Positions 1 through 7,494 of a stretch of 64,000 bases of DNA are shown here, one piece after another; position 1 is the stretch's first letter, and each line of letters begins with the position of its first letter. Origin of the DNA: CAYSEQ01 sp964430475 (GTDB lineage Bacteria; Patescibacteriota; Microgenomatia; UBA8517); assembly GCA_964430475.1 (NCBI GenBank), contig CAYSEQ010000003.1, positions 1-64,000 of the forward strand. Direction: 5' to 3'. A program made the position numbers and the translations under genes. The notes below the pieces were generated by a model. The model did no database searches and was not told the DNA's origin. It worked only from the letters and a program-made list of their open reading frames with translations.

Positions 1-8
1 ATAAATAG

Positions 9-30
9 CTCATTCTTTTCCTTGAATGAG
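9..30 (-). terminator. stem-loop after recX
   Basis: A seven-base inverted repeat (CTCATTC / GAATGAG) with an eight-base loop lies about 30 bases past the recX stop. In the recX direction it is followed by CTATTTAT, not a clean U-run, so it is either a weak intrinsic terminator or a 3'-end stabilising hairpin. Confidence 0.35.
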
Positions 31-58
31 TCTAATATGTATCTGAACTTATGCATAG

Positions 59-679
59 TTAAATGTTTTGTAAGCGTTTTAGAATATTTCTAACTACTTC
101 CCGATTAAAACCGTGCCTTAATAAAAAATTATAAACTCTTTGACGAAGCTTGGGTTTAGAAAGATTTTTCCACAAATACATTTTTTTATCTACCAAATCT
201 TTAGCCACTTTAACTTCATCAAATTTCTCTTTTGAAAGTACATCTTCAATAATCTCTTGTGCAACGCCTTTAACCTTCAACTCATACAACAATTCTTTTC
301 TAGACTTATATCTAGATTGAATCTTCTGATTAACAAACCAGGTGGTAAACCTTTTATCATCTAAAAGATTGATCCTCTTTAATCTATCAAAGAGATATTT
401 ATAAAGACTTTTATGCACTTTATGTTTCTTTAACCAATCAAAGTACTCTTTCTGAGATCTTGGTCTTAAAGAAGCAAACTTAAGAATTTTTTCATAAGTT
501 TTTTGAAGTTCTTTCTCCTTTAAGATAGGTTCTATTTTTTCTTCACTTAATTCATCTCCAACTTTCAAACCGGACTTGACAAATGTTTCAAAATCAAGAT
601 TAAATGCAAATTCTCCGTCTAAATAAATATCAACACGTTTTTGTTTCTCTCGAAGTTTCACTTGTGTGATAATCTTCAT
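59..679 (-). CDS. recX: Regulatory protein RecX
   Basis: RecX binds RecA filaments and blocks their growth or ATPase activity. The 206 residues fit the family, which is built of tandem three-helix repeats. Visible repeat signatures are LRPRSQKEYFDWLKK near residue 70, LLDDKRFTTWFVNQK near 105 and SRKELLYELKVKGV near 126; a basic C-terminal helix ends the protein. It lies downstream of recA on the same strand, the usual arrangement, separated by about 110 bases with stem-loops. The N-terminal 50 residues (KIITQVKLREKQKRVDIYLDGEFAF) form the small beta-rich extension seen in many non-proteobacterial RecX proteins. Identification rests on motif and context; both agree. Confidence 0.9.
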   Translation of the reverse strand: MKIITQVKLREKQKRVDIYLDGEFAFNLDFETFVKSGLKVGDELSEEKIEPILKEKELQKTYEKILKFASLRPRSQKEYFDWLKKHKVHKSLYKYLFDRLKRINLLDDKRFTTWFVNQKIQSRYKSRKELLYELKVKGVAQEIIEDVLSKEKFDEVKVAKDLVDKKMYLWKNLSKPKLRQRVYNFLLRHGFNREVVRNILKRLQNI

Positions 680-738
680 ACATAACTTGAGGAAATAAGA
701 TAAGTGAACTGCAATTAATTAATTTTTTAATTTTTATA

Positions 739-773
739 GATTTGCGACACTTAGCAAATCGTTTCCTTAAACG
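739..773 (-). terminator. tandem stem-loops between recA and recX
   Basis: Two hairpins abut each other. GATTTGC/GCAAATC (7 bp, 8-base loop) spans 739-760 and CGTTT/AAACG (5 bp, 4-base loop) spans 760-773. The recA transcript meets them just after its stop. The following bases (TATAAAAATTAAAAAATT) are AT-rich but not a strict U-run. In E. coli a hairpin between recA and recX limits read-through so that recX is made at a low level; a similar role here is an inference. Confidence 0.4.
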
Positions 774-789
774 GTTATAAACTTTGCTC

Positions 790-1866
790 TTATTCTTCTT
801 TCTCTTCACCTATCTCCTTCGGTACTTTTTTTCCTGCCGCAACAGCCTCACGGATTTCTTTCTCTATTTCTTCCGACAGTTTCTTATCTTCTTTCAAAAC
901 TAATTTAACGCCTTCTCTTCCTTGACCCAATGGCTTTCCCTTATAAATGAAAAACGATCCCTTTTTTTCAATCAAAGCAAGATTAACTGCCACATCTAAA
1001 AGTCCACCGACCTTGCTTATTCCCTCGTCATTCATAATATCAAGTTCGGCAACTCGCAGGGGCGGAGCCACCTTGTTCTTTACAACTCGCACTCTATGTC
1101 TTGATCCGACAACATTTTCACCATCTTTCAAAACCTCAACTCTTCTGACATCAAGTCTTACCGAAGAGTAAAACTTTAAAGCCAATCCTCCCGGGGTAGT
1201 TTCTGGGTTTCCAAACATTACGCCAATTTTTTGCCTAATTTGATTGGTGAAAATAAGGATTGTTTTGGATTTCGAGATAGCACCTGTTAGTTTTCTCAAT
1301 GCCTGGCTCATAAGCCTTGCCTGCATACCCATCACTGCTTCACCCATTTCTCCCTCAAGCTCGGCCCGAGGGACTAAAGCAGCGACTGAATCAACCACAA
1401 TAACATCAAGTGCTCCAGATCTAACTAGTGTCTCCGCAATTTCTAATGCTTGTTCTCCGGTATCAGGTTGGCTTAAAAGAAGATCGTCTAAATTTACTCC
1501 AATTTTTTCAGCCCATTCAGGATCTAAAGCATGTTCGGCATCAATAAATGCAGCTTGACCTCCGCGTTTCTGCGCCTCAGCAATTACAGAGAGCGCAAGG
1601 GTTGTTTTCCCAGAAGCTTCAGGTCCGTAAATTTCAACAATCCTTCCTCTGGGAAGACCGCCAACACCAAGTGCCAAATCAAGGGCTATTGATCCGGTAG
1701 GAATAACCTCAACCTTCAATCTCTCATCCCTTTCACCTAACTTCATAATCGCTCCCTTACCATACTGCTTTTCAATTTGTTCCATTGCGAGCCTAATTGC
1801 AGCAAGTTTTCCTGAAGATTCTACTTGTTCAGTGGTTTTGTTTTCTTCTCTCTTAGCTCTTCCCAT
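790..1866 (-). CDS. recA: Recombinase RecA
   Basis: RecA forms ATP-dependent filaments on single-stranded DNA, drives strand exchange and stimulates LexA-type self-cleavage. The 358-residue length is normal. Visible: Walker A GPEASGKTT near residue 80, Walker B region LDVIVVDSVAALVP near 154, the L2 DNA-binding loop with FGNPETTPGG near 218, and the C-terminal acidic tail (EIGEEKEE). The N-terminal 25 residues are a short charged extension before the polymerisation helix (KLAAIRLAMEQIEKQYGKGA). It starts a recA-recX transcription unit. No clear LexA box was seen upstream. Confidence 0.99.
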   Translation of the reverse strand: MGRAKREENKTTEQVESSGKLAAIRLAMEQIEKQYGKGAIMKLGERDERLKVEVIPTGSIALDLALGVGGLPRGRIVEIYGPEASGKTTLALSVIAEAQKRGGQAAFIDAEHALDPEWAEKIGVNLDDLLLSQPDTGEQALEIAETLVRSGALDVIVVDSVAALVPRAELEGEMGEAVMGMQARLMSQALRKLTGAISKSKTILIFTNQIRQKIGVMFGNPETTPGGLALKFYSSVRLDVRRVEVLKDGENVVGSRHRVRVVKNKVAPPLRVAELDIMNDEGISKVGGLLDVAVNLALIEKKGSFFIYKGKPLGQGREGVKLVLKEDKKLSEEIEKEIREAVAAGKKVPKEIGEEKEE

Positions 1867-1911
1867 AGTTCCTATTTAACACAAAGTACATTAAAATACA
1901 AGATATAAGGA

Positions 1912-1917
1912 TATAAT
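1912..1917 (+). promoter_or_regulatory. possible -10 box for the NUDIX gene
   Basis: A perfect TATAAT lies 14 bases before the ATG at 1931; the -35 position (CATTAA) is poor. If used, the 5' leader would be only about seven bases, and GGGGCGAG is the only Shine-Dalgarno-like stretch. Confidence 0.3.
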
Positions 1918-1930
1918 TTTGGGGCGAGTA

Positions 1931-2242
1931 ATGAAAAAGTACAAGTTTTGTCCATACTGTGGAAACCCAATTGAGAAGCATAAAGAGTATTTCAAATGTC
2001 CAAGCTGTGACAAAAGGGTTTACATTAACTCTGTACCAACGGCTTCAGCATTTGCTATAAAAAACGGAAAATATTGTCTTTCCAAACGGGCAATTGAACC
2101 AAAAATTGGAACTTATGATGTGGTTGGAGGATTTCTCAAGAATGGCGAACACCCCCAAAAGGGTATTATAAGGGAGTTTAAAGAAGAGACCGGTTTAACA
2201 ATTAGAATCGAGGGCTTATTAGGGGTTTATATGGACAAATAA
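1931..2242 (+). pseudogene. NUDIX hydrolase with zinc ribbon, N-terminal part (in-frame TAA)
   Basis: NUDIX hydrolases cleave nucleoside diphosphates linked to another group. This part holds a zinc ribbon (CPYCG near residue 7, CPSCD near 22), as in NudC/NADH-pyrophosphatase-like proteins, and a complete Nudix box: GGFLKNGEHPQKG followed by REFKEETGL near residue 85. The reading frame meets TAA at 2240-2242, yet the same frame continues with obvious NUDIX sequence to 2443. I take ATG 1931 as the start; a TTG four codons earlier is possible. The stop falls after GLLGVYMDK, between the catalytic helix and the last strands, so the truncated product would probably not fold. A single-base change from TAC, TAT or AAA is the simplest explanation. 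Confidence 0.8.
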
Positions 2243-2443
2243 GAATATCAAGGGGATTTGCTAGATACTCTTAATTTTTGTTACATTGCAAACATTGTCA
2301 AAGGAAAAATCAAACCCCAAGATGACATCGCATCGTTTCACTGGTTCCCTATTGGGAATATACCAAAAAATCTAGCATTCCCTTGGATAGAAAAGGCACT
2401 CAATGACCTTGAAAAATGGTATAAAAACAAGACAAAAAAATAA
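2243..2443 (+). pseudogene. NUDIX hydrolase, C-terminal part
   Basis: This is the continuation of the preceding gene in the same frame after the TAA. It opens with EYQGDLLDTLNFCYIANIV, the typical strand pair that follows a Nudix box, and later has FHWFPIGNIPKNLAFPW, the common NUDIX tail (substrate-side loop, then F-P-x-x). A TTG at 2258 could in principle restart translation, but no ribosome-binding site is seen there. The end overlaps the next ATG by one base (TAATG), so the original operon spacing is preserved. Confidence 0.75.
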
Positions 2444-2886
2444 TGGAAAATTGGCAAAGGAATTTAATAATTGTTTACGGGCTTTTCTCCTTAATAGGCG
2501 CTATCAAGGGATTTATTGAATCAAACAAGAATAAAAACGCTTTTGGCTCAAGCGGAATTTTTAACATAATAGGAGCATTTGTCTGGGGAAATGCGGTTGT
2601 CTTTGGAATTTTTTGGACGCTTGTCTCGATAATAACCTTTCTTTTGAAAGACTGGATACTTTTTCTTCTTACTATCTCTATTTTTTGGGTTATCAGAGGT
2701 TCCGGAGAGACAATTTATTGGTTAAATCAGCAATTTTCAAGCATCAAAAGAAACCCTCCTGGAAAATTTTGGTTTTATAAATACTTTCACAACGATTCTG
2801 TCTGGTTTGTCTATCAAATTATCTGGCAGTGCGTTAGTGTAATTTCAATTATCTTTTCAATCTATTTATTAAGGCTTTATTTTTGA
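2443..2886 (+). CDS. Hypothetical multi-pass membrane protein
   Basis: A 147-residue protein of unknown function. Hydrophobicity suggests four membrane segments: about residues 6-24 (NLIIVYGLFSLIGAIKGFI), 38-58, 62-84 and 120-146. A short polar loop with RNPPGKFWFYKYFHND lies between the third and fourth segments. The start codon overlaps the stop of the NUDIX gene by one base, so the two were probably translated together. No domain is recognised. It ends with TGA, evidence that TGA is a normal stop in this genome. Confidence 0.6.
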   Translation: MENWQRNLIIVYGLFSLIGAIKGFIESNKNKNAFGSSGIFNIIGAFVWGNAVVFGIFWTLVSIITFLLKDWILFLLTISIFWVIRGSGETIYWLNQQFSSIKRNPPGKFWFYKYFHNDSVWFVYQIIWQCVSVISIIFSIYLLRLYF

Positions 2887-2922
2887 GTGATACAAAATAG
2901 TTTAAATTAATAAAGTACCGCG

Positions 2923-3378
2923 ATGAACAAAAAACTCAAACTCACAATTGAGCTTATCCCTTCAAGTGTATGGAGTCAAAACTTAAGAAGCATACTTAAA
3001 CCGAAAGTCTGGGCAGGTTTAAGGAAGGAAGTCTGTAGAAAATATAATTACAGATGTGTAATCTGCGGCTCCAAAGGTAAATTACAGGCTCACGAAGTTT
3101 GGGAGTACGACGACAAAGATCATATTCAAAGACTGAAAGACGTTATAGCTGTCTGTTCCAAGTGCCATTTGGTAAAACACATAGGATTTGCAGGCATACT
3201 TGGGACAAAGAAAAAGATAGATTACGAGAATTTAGTAAAACATTTTATGAAGGTTAATAAATGCAGTCACGAAACCTTCGAAAAACACCTAAAAGAGGCG
3301 ATTAAAAAATTTGAAGAGCTTTCAAGATACGACTGGCAAATAGACTTACTAAGTCTTAAAAGAAAGCTTACTTCTTAA
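2923..3378 (+). CDS. HNH endonuclease-like protein
   Basis: A 151-residue protein with an HNH-type zinc-finger core: CRKYNYRCVICGSKG (CxxC), then LQAHEVWEY (the His of the HNH motif), then VCSKCHLVKH (second CxxC plus H). This layout is that of HNH nucleases of restriction, phage or homing origin; an RNA- or DNA-cutting role is inferred from the family only. The C-terminal half is a helical, lysine-rich region. It stands alone with its own short upstream gap, followed by a tRNA gene. No methyltransferase or other partner is nearby, so a restriction system is not supported. Confidence 0.75.
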   Translation: MNKKLKLTIELIPSSVWSQNLRSILKPKVWAGLRKEVCRKYNYRCVICGSKGKLQAHEVWEYDDKDHIQRLKDVIAVCSKCHLVKHIGFAGILGTKKKIDYENLVKHFMKVNKCSHETFEKHLKEAIKKFEELSRYDWQIDLLSLKRKLTS

Positions 3379-3409
3379 ATAAAATTAGATTTGCTAAAAT
3401 ACAAGCTAT

Positions 3410-3483
3410 CGGGGAGTAGTTTAACGGTAGAATAGGCGCATGGGGTGCGTCTGGCCCGGGTTCAATTCCCGGCTCCCCGACCA
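3410..3483 (+). tRNA. tRNA-Pro (anticodon GGG)
   Basis: The cloverleaf closes fully by hand. Acceptor CGGGGAG/CTCCCCG, D stem GTTT/GAAT with loop AACGGTA, anticodon stem GGCGC/GCGTC with loop ATGGGGT (anticodon GGG, U33 present), T stem CCGGG/CCCGG with loop TTCAATT. The C1-G72 pair and discriminator A are proline identity elements. CCA is encoded at 3481-3483. A TAAAAT about ten bases upstream (3395-3400) could be its -10 box. Confidence 0.93.
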
Positions 3484-3586
3484 GACGAGACTTGACAGAT
3501 TTTGAACAGTCTATCACCTAGAAATTACTTCATTTGCAAAGTCGATAACCCAAGTCTACAAACCACAGCAAAGGTTACCAAAACAT

Positions 3587-3616
3587 TTGACTCTCCAGCT
3601 GAGGTTTGAATAGAAT
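3587..3616 (+). promoter_or_regulatory. candidate promoter, possibly leaderless
   Basis: TTGACT at 3587-3592 and TAGAAT at 3611-3616 are 18 bases apart. The expected start point falls on or next to the ATG at 3623, so the mRNA could be leaderless. Confidence 0.45.
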
Positions 3617-3622
3617 GAGAAT

Positions 3623-3910
3623 ATGCAAGAAGATAAATTAGAAACCAATAAGCAGAAAGTCTCGACACAAGAATGGAAATTAAGTCCTACACCCGAACAG
3701 ATTATTCAGCAAACGCAACGCTTCAAAAAGAAAGTTATCTTCCTTGGACTATCAGTGACCGTATTACTTTTGTTTTCCTTGAGCAGCTACTTCATTTATG
3801 TAAAGACCCTCTCACCGAATAAACTTCCCGAAATTCCTACACCTCAGGTATCCGAAAATGAAACAAAGATTCCAATACCAAAAGAATCTGTTGAAGTTTC
3901 TTATATTTAA
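3623..3910 (+). pseudogene. Membrane-anchored hypothetical protein, N-terminal part (in-frame TAA)
   Basis: This is the first 95 codons of a longer gene. A cytosolic polar region (residues 1-36) is followed by basic KKK and a single membrane segment at about 38-60 (VIFLGLSVTVLLLFSLSSYF), then a Pro/Thr/Glu-rich linker (PEIPTPQVSENETKIPIP) that would lie outside the cell. The frame stops at TAA 3908-3910 but continues open in the same frame for another 527 codons. The interruption separates the anchor from its extracellular domain. The anchor-linker design matches the intact protein at 7495 in the same block. Confidence 0.65.
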
Positions 3911-5494
3911 AGAGAGAAAATTTTAGAAACTGTAAAACTCCTAAGCGGTAGTGATGTAGAAGCAACTTCGGGTGAGGATTGGGAATTAGATATCTACGAC
4001 TTTTTCAAAATAGGAACAATAAATTCTGGAAAATACAAGGGTGGTGATTTGATTTTAGTTCTTTTCAGATTGGGCGGTCCCTGCAAAGTCGCATCATACT
4101 GTGATAAACCTTTTCATTTGCGCTACGTAAAAAATGGTAACGTTGTAACTTTGTTGACAAGGATTTCGTATTTATCCGGATTTAGCAATGATTTTTCCAA
4201 AATAAATCCTTTTAAAAAATTTGGACTCAATTTAGCAATGGATAATGAATTCACAATTCCAATTCTTGAATATCCAAAGGAACTCCAGGGTATAAATCAA
4301 AGGCAAGTATTAAGAGCTTATGAATATTTAATAGAAGAGGATGGAGAAATTGATCAATCTAAGCTCTATAAGGTTTTCACTCACCCTATCTACGGCGATA
4401 TTTACACAACAAGACCTGAATTAAATCCTATCCGAAGTTTTGAGCTTGAAGGACTACTTAGTGACGGTATTGAATGGTGCCAAGGAACTGGTTGTTTTAC
4501 TACAAACCAATTTTTTGCATTCCGTCCTGATGGAACATCTTTGAAATTCAGCTACAAACCTGATATTTCAGTAGAAAACATCACTTGGACGGATAATAAA
4601 AAGACTAATAGTGACTACGTGTCTTATACTCTTGCAGGCTGTGACCGATTTGACGATGTTAGTGTTGTTTCTCCCACGTTGGTTAATGAAAATGATTTGG
4701 TTCCGATCGGTAGAGAAAACAACACAGGAGATATAGTTTATGGATTAAAAGATGAAAATCATAAACTTTATACAGAGTTTTATAACGCTTATAACCAATA
4801 TTTCGGTGGGCAATATATTTATCCCGAAGAGAAAAATCAAATAAAATCTTACCGTGATTTTATAAACTCCCGTCCGATATTTCTATGGCGCGATCCCTTT
4901 AATCGACTTATCCGTTTCAACAACAATGAATTCTTACCCCCACTTGCCTGTGAACCCATTATTTACCTTTATCCACAAACTACTCAGAAAGTATCGATTA
5001 CTTTTGATCCAATCGTGAATATTTCTGATTCAACACCGAAGTATCAAAACGCTTGGAATGTTGTTGCTGAACCTAAAGGGAAAATATTGAATCTCTCAGA
5101 TAACAAGGTCTATCCATATCTTTTTTGGGAAGGGTGGTCTTTAATATTTCCAATCCAAAGTAAGGGCTTTATTGTCAAAAAAGAAGACGTTCCAAACTTC
5201 CTGTCTGAAATCCTATCCAAACTCGGATTGAACGAAAAAGAGAAAACCGACTTTATGCAAGCTTGGTTGCCTAGCTTTTCTGGTTCACCATACTACTTTA
5301 TTACCTTTCTAGATCAAAGCACTATTAATAAGATTGCTCCTTTGCGAATTTCACCCAAACCCGATACTCTTATTCGAATTCTTATGGATTTTAAACCCCT
5401 CGAAAAGCCGGTTACTGTGGAAAAACTAGAGTTTAGACCAATACCACAACGAGATGGGTTCACGGTTGTAGAATGGGGTGGACTGAGAAGGTAG
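3911..5494 (+). pseudogene. Extracellular part of the same gene, IYLYP-type C-terminal domain
   Basis: The frame resumes right after TAA 3908-3910 (REKILETVKLLSGSDVEA) and runs to a normal stop; the first later start-like codon is TTG 4049, without a clear ribosome-binding site. Two parts are visible. The first 300 residues are an unrecognised domain with three short Cys pairs (CKVASYC, WCQGTGC). The second, from ACEPIIYLYP onward, resembles a domain of unknown function common in CPR surface proteins, with the marks IYLYPQTTQKVSI, AWNVVAEPKG and YPYLFWEG. A surface role is inferred from the upstream anchor. With the stop suppressed the protein would have about 620 residues. Confidence 0.65.
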
Positions 5495-5728
5495 AAAGTA
5501 CTATACCAATTTTATTCGTACAAACCAAGGCATAAGTCCGCAACAGAACCTGCAGAGTAAAAATCCTTTTAAAAATTATCCAACAACCGCCCCAATCGTA
5601 ATCAAGCCATTGAAACTTTGACCTAGAGTTCAATAAAAATTGGGTGGCTTTTCCGAATACACTTCAATATTAAATGGAGGAAAACAAACTGGATGTCTTA
5701 TCGAGATTGATAGTTTACTATACTGAAA
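5495..5728 (+). other. intergenic stretch with possible coding remnant
   Basis: No gene is supported here. A short open frame at about 5638-5725 reads GGFSEYTSILNGGKQTG then CLIEIDSLLY before a TGA, which looks like the tail of a protein, but nothing upstream connects to it. It may be debris of another decayed gene or chance. Confidence 0.25.
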
Positions 5729-6373
5729 ATGATGAAAGAATTTGTGAAGAAATTCGGAATAATTATTATGGCAATATTTTTTAATACACTATCATTAACT
5801 CCACAAAATACATTCGCTTGTATACCAACCGGGCCGGTTCCATGGTTTAAAACAAAGCTTTTGTTTGACTACTCTACATTGCCGAATGGCATCAAGATAG
5901 TACAAAAAGGTCCAACATATGAAGAGTATGTCTTGATTAATAAAAATCCGGAGCCATTTTATATAGTCAAAGAAAACCCTACTGACTGGAAAAATTTCCC
6001 TAATTCAGAACTACCGAGGAACTACGAACCACTATATAAACTTACAAATAACCAGTCTTATTATTATTTTAATGATCAATACTCAAAACTTCCAACAGCA
6101 GGATATAAATTATATAGCGGAGAAGGCAATAATTCCGTGGAGGGTGGAGTCACAATTGATGAGAAAATTTACATTCTTGAGGGAGAATCTAGACAAGTTT
6201 ATCAAGATAATAGACCGGCGCACGTAGAAATTCCAGAATCTCAGAGTTTCAAAATACTTGGATTTTACCAAGGGTCACCTGTAGAGATACGAGGAATGTT
6301 AATGTACTCTCTGAACGAGGATTATGATCCTCAAGCTTCTGCAAAGGGGTTAGAGGCATGCAAAAGACGGTGA
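5729..6373 (+). CDS. Secreted hypothetical protein, cut off by in-frame TGA before its membrane anchor
   Basis: A 214-residue protein of unknown function with a classical signal peptide: KKF, then GIIIMAIFFNTLSLTPQ, cleavage expected near NTFA-C around residue 30. The mature part is polar, rich in Tyr, Asn and Pro, with no recognised domain. The stop TGA 6371-6373 follows EACKRR. In the same frame a further 40 codons continue and contain a strong hydrophobic segment with a basic tail, a typical C-terminal anchor. As written the protein would be released from the membrane. The remaining reading frame is intact, so the lesion is either recent or a consensus error. Confidence 0.65.
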   Translation: MMKEFVKKFGIIIMAIFFNTLSLTPQNTFACIPTGPVPWFKTKLLFDYSTLPNGIKIVQKGPTYEEYVLINKNPEPFYIVKENPTDWKNFPNSELPRNYEPLYKLTNNQSYYYFNDQYSKLPTAGYKLYSGEGNNSVEGGVTIDEKIYILEGESRQVYQDNRPAHVEIPESQSFKILGFYQGSPVEIRGMLMYSLNEDYDPQASAKGLEACKRR

Positions 6374-6496
6374 AAACAGTCCACAAATATTTCCGTTTGG
6401 AAATCGTTATCTCTTACCTCTTTAATCATTACTGTTTTGATTTTATCGCGTATTGGATTGCTATTTTTAAAAGTGACAAAAAGATTTAAAACATAA
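6374..6496 (+). pseudogene. Severed C-terminal membrane anchor of the preceding gene
   Basis: Forty codons in frame with the preceding gene after its TGA. They read KQSTNISVWKSLSLTS, then a hydrophobic helix (LIITVLILSRIGLLFL) and the basic end KVTKRFKT, then TAA. Signal peptide, ectodomain, single C-terminal segment and basic cytosolic tail make a normal type I membrane protein when the two parts are joined. Confidence 0.6.
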
Positions 6497-6800
6497 AATT
6501 TTTATTATATCCAACTAAAGACAGACAAAACTGCAAACGCAAAAAAGACAATACAGGCACGGCAGTTATTCAGGTCGCCGCTCAAGGTAGGCTCGAGTGG
6601 TGCTCAGCAATTTCAACCAATCTAGATATTGCGAATCTTGCGGGCAGTTTGTATGCTTGCATCCCACGTTTATGATGACGTTCACTCAGATTTTTCCTTA
6701 TATTTCGGAAAAAATAAAAATCACATTCCAATTCGACAGACAGTGGTTCAATCCAATTTTTTTCTTCAAACGTTGTTAAAATTCTAAAAGCAAAACCTTA
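6497..6800. other. 304-base stretch without a supported gene
   Basis: Nothing firm. One plus-strand frame is open for about 60 codons (6498-6674) without a start codon and includes TGTAVIQVAAQGRLEWC and ISTNLDIANLAGSLYACIP, which has a protein-like composition; a different frame from 6597 encodes a Cys-containing peptide. Local G+C is higher than around it. It may be the remnant of a decayed gene. Confidence 0.25.
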
Positions 6801-7320
6801 TTAAGTAGCTTTTATCTTGTCCAAAACTAATTCCATTTTCCGCATTACAGTTTTATAGCCTAATTTCTCAAAAAATTGCCTGGTTTCATTATTAAATTCC
6901 CAAGTTGCAAGCCGTATAACTTTGATTTTTAGCTAAAGCCCATTTACCTGCCCTATCCATCAATGCTTTACCAACACCCCAATGTCGGTATCTTTTATCA
7001 AACGCGATCTCTTCGATACTTGCGTAAGGAATTGTAATTAAATCGTCGGGTTGATTTTCGATAATAATATAGACATATCCAATCACCTCCGAATTCCACC
7101 TTTTGGCTACAAAAAAGCGGTTGTTTTCTTTTTTAAAAAGGTCAGAATATAACGTCTTTGATTTTGAGAACTCTCTCGCTCTACCAAAAAAGCTTGACCT
7201 GCGGGAGGCAAGATAAGAATGAACCTGATTGGCAATCTTGACAACTCGATCCATATCCTTTGTCGTGGCTAACTTAATGAAAAAATCCCTTTTACTTGAC
7301 AGTTTATTCATAACTTTCAT
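6801..7320 (-). pseudogene. GNAT-family N-acetyltransferase with frameshift
   Basis: GNAT enzymes transfer an acetyl group from acetyl-CoA to an amine. The N-terminal 137 residues show the fold: FIKLATTKDMDRVVKIANQ (strand 1, helix 1), EVIGYVYIIIE (strand 4) and the acetyl-CoA loop EIAFDKRYRHWGVGKALM (R/Q-x-x-G-x-G/A). The frame then ends early at 6892. If one base of the TTTTT run at 6926-6930 is removed, the sequence continues as IKVIRLATWEFNNETRQFF and EKLGYKTVMRKMEL, the classical GNAT C-terminus, to a TAA at 6801. The break is in a homopolymer, so real slippage mutation and sequencing error are both possible. The substrate is unknown. Confidence 0.8.
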
Positions 7321-7432
7321 CTTAGCATAAGCTTATTGTCTTCACCATGCACAAAAAAATTATTGGACTCACTTTTAACAGAAACTTGTTCTTGAAAAAC
7401 TAACTAGAGTTATCATAGAACACCGAAAATTC

Positions 7433-7462
7433 TTGACAAAGATCAGAGAAAAAACTTTTAAT
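7433..7462 (+). promoter_or_regulatory. candidate promoter for the gene at 7495
   Basis: A consensus TTGACA at 7433-7438 is followed after 18 bases by TTTAAT at 7457-7462. The predicted transcript would have a leader of about 25 bases. Confidence 0.45.
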
Positions 7463-7494
7463 TAGTTAGTGATGGTTAATAAAATTGAAAAAAT

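Noticed and set aside
739..760. LexA/SOS box near recA
   Set aside because: The inverted repeat is downstream of recA, not in its promoter; it fits a stem-loop in the recA-recX gap.
1244..1558. Long plus-strand frame opposite recA
   Set aside because: It is the antisense shadow of a fully conserved recA; composition is low-complexity Ser/Thr and no start signals exist.
2923..3378. HNH protein as part of a restriction or CRISPR defence system
   Set aside because: No methyltransferase, cas gene or spacer array is present; it stands alone.
3410..3483. tRNA-Pro as an attachment site of an integrated element
   Set aside because: No repeat of the tRNA 3' end was seen within the window and no integrase gene is present.
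2240..6373. Genetic code change (TAA or TGA read as sense)
   Set aside because: Three different lesions involve both TAA and TGA, and the core genes end with the same codons without extension. TGA-to-Gly recoding of Gracilibacteria would not explain the TAA cases.
6597..6779. Open frame of 60 codons with CESCG
   Set aside because: No ribosome-binding site, another frame over the same bases looks equally coding, and the Cys pattern is too short for a domain.
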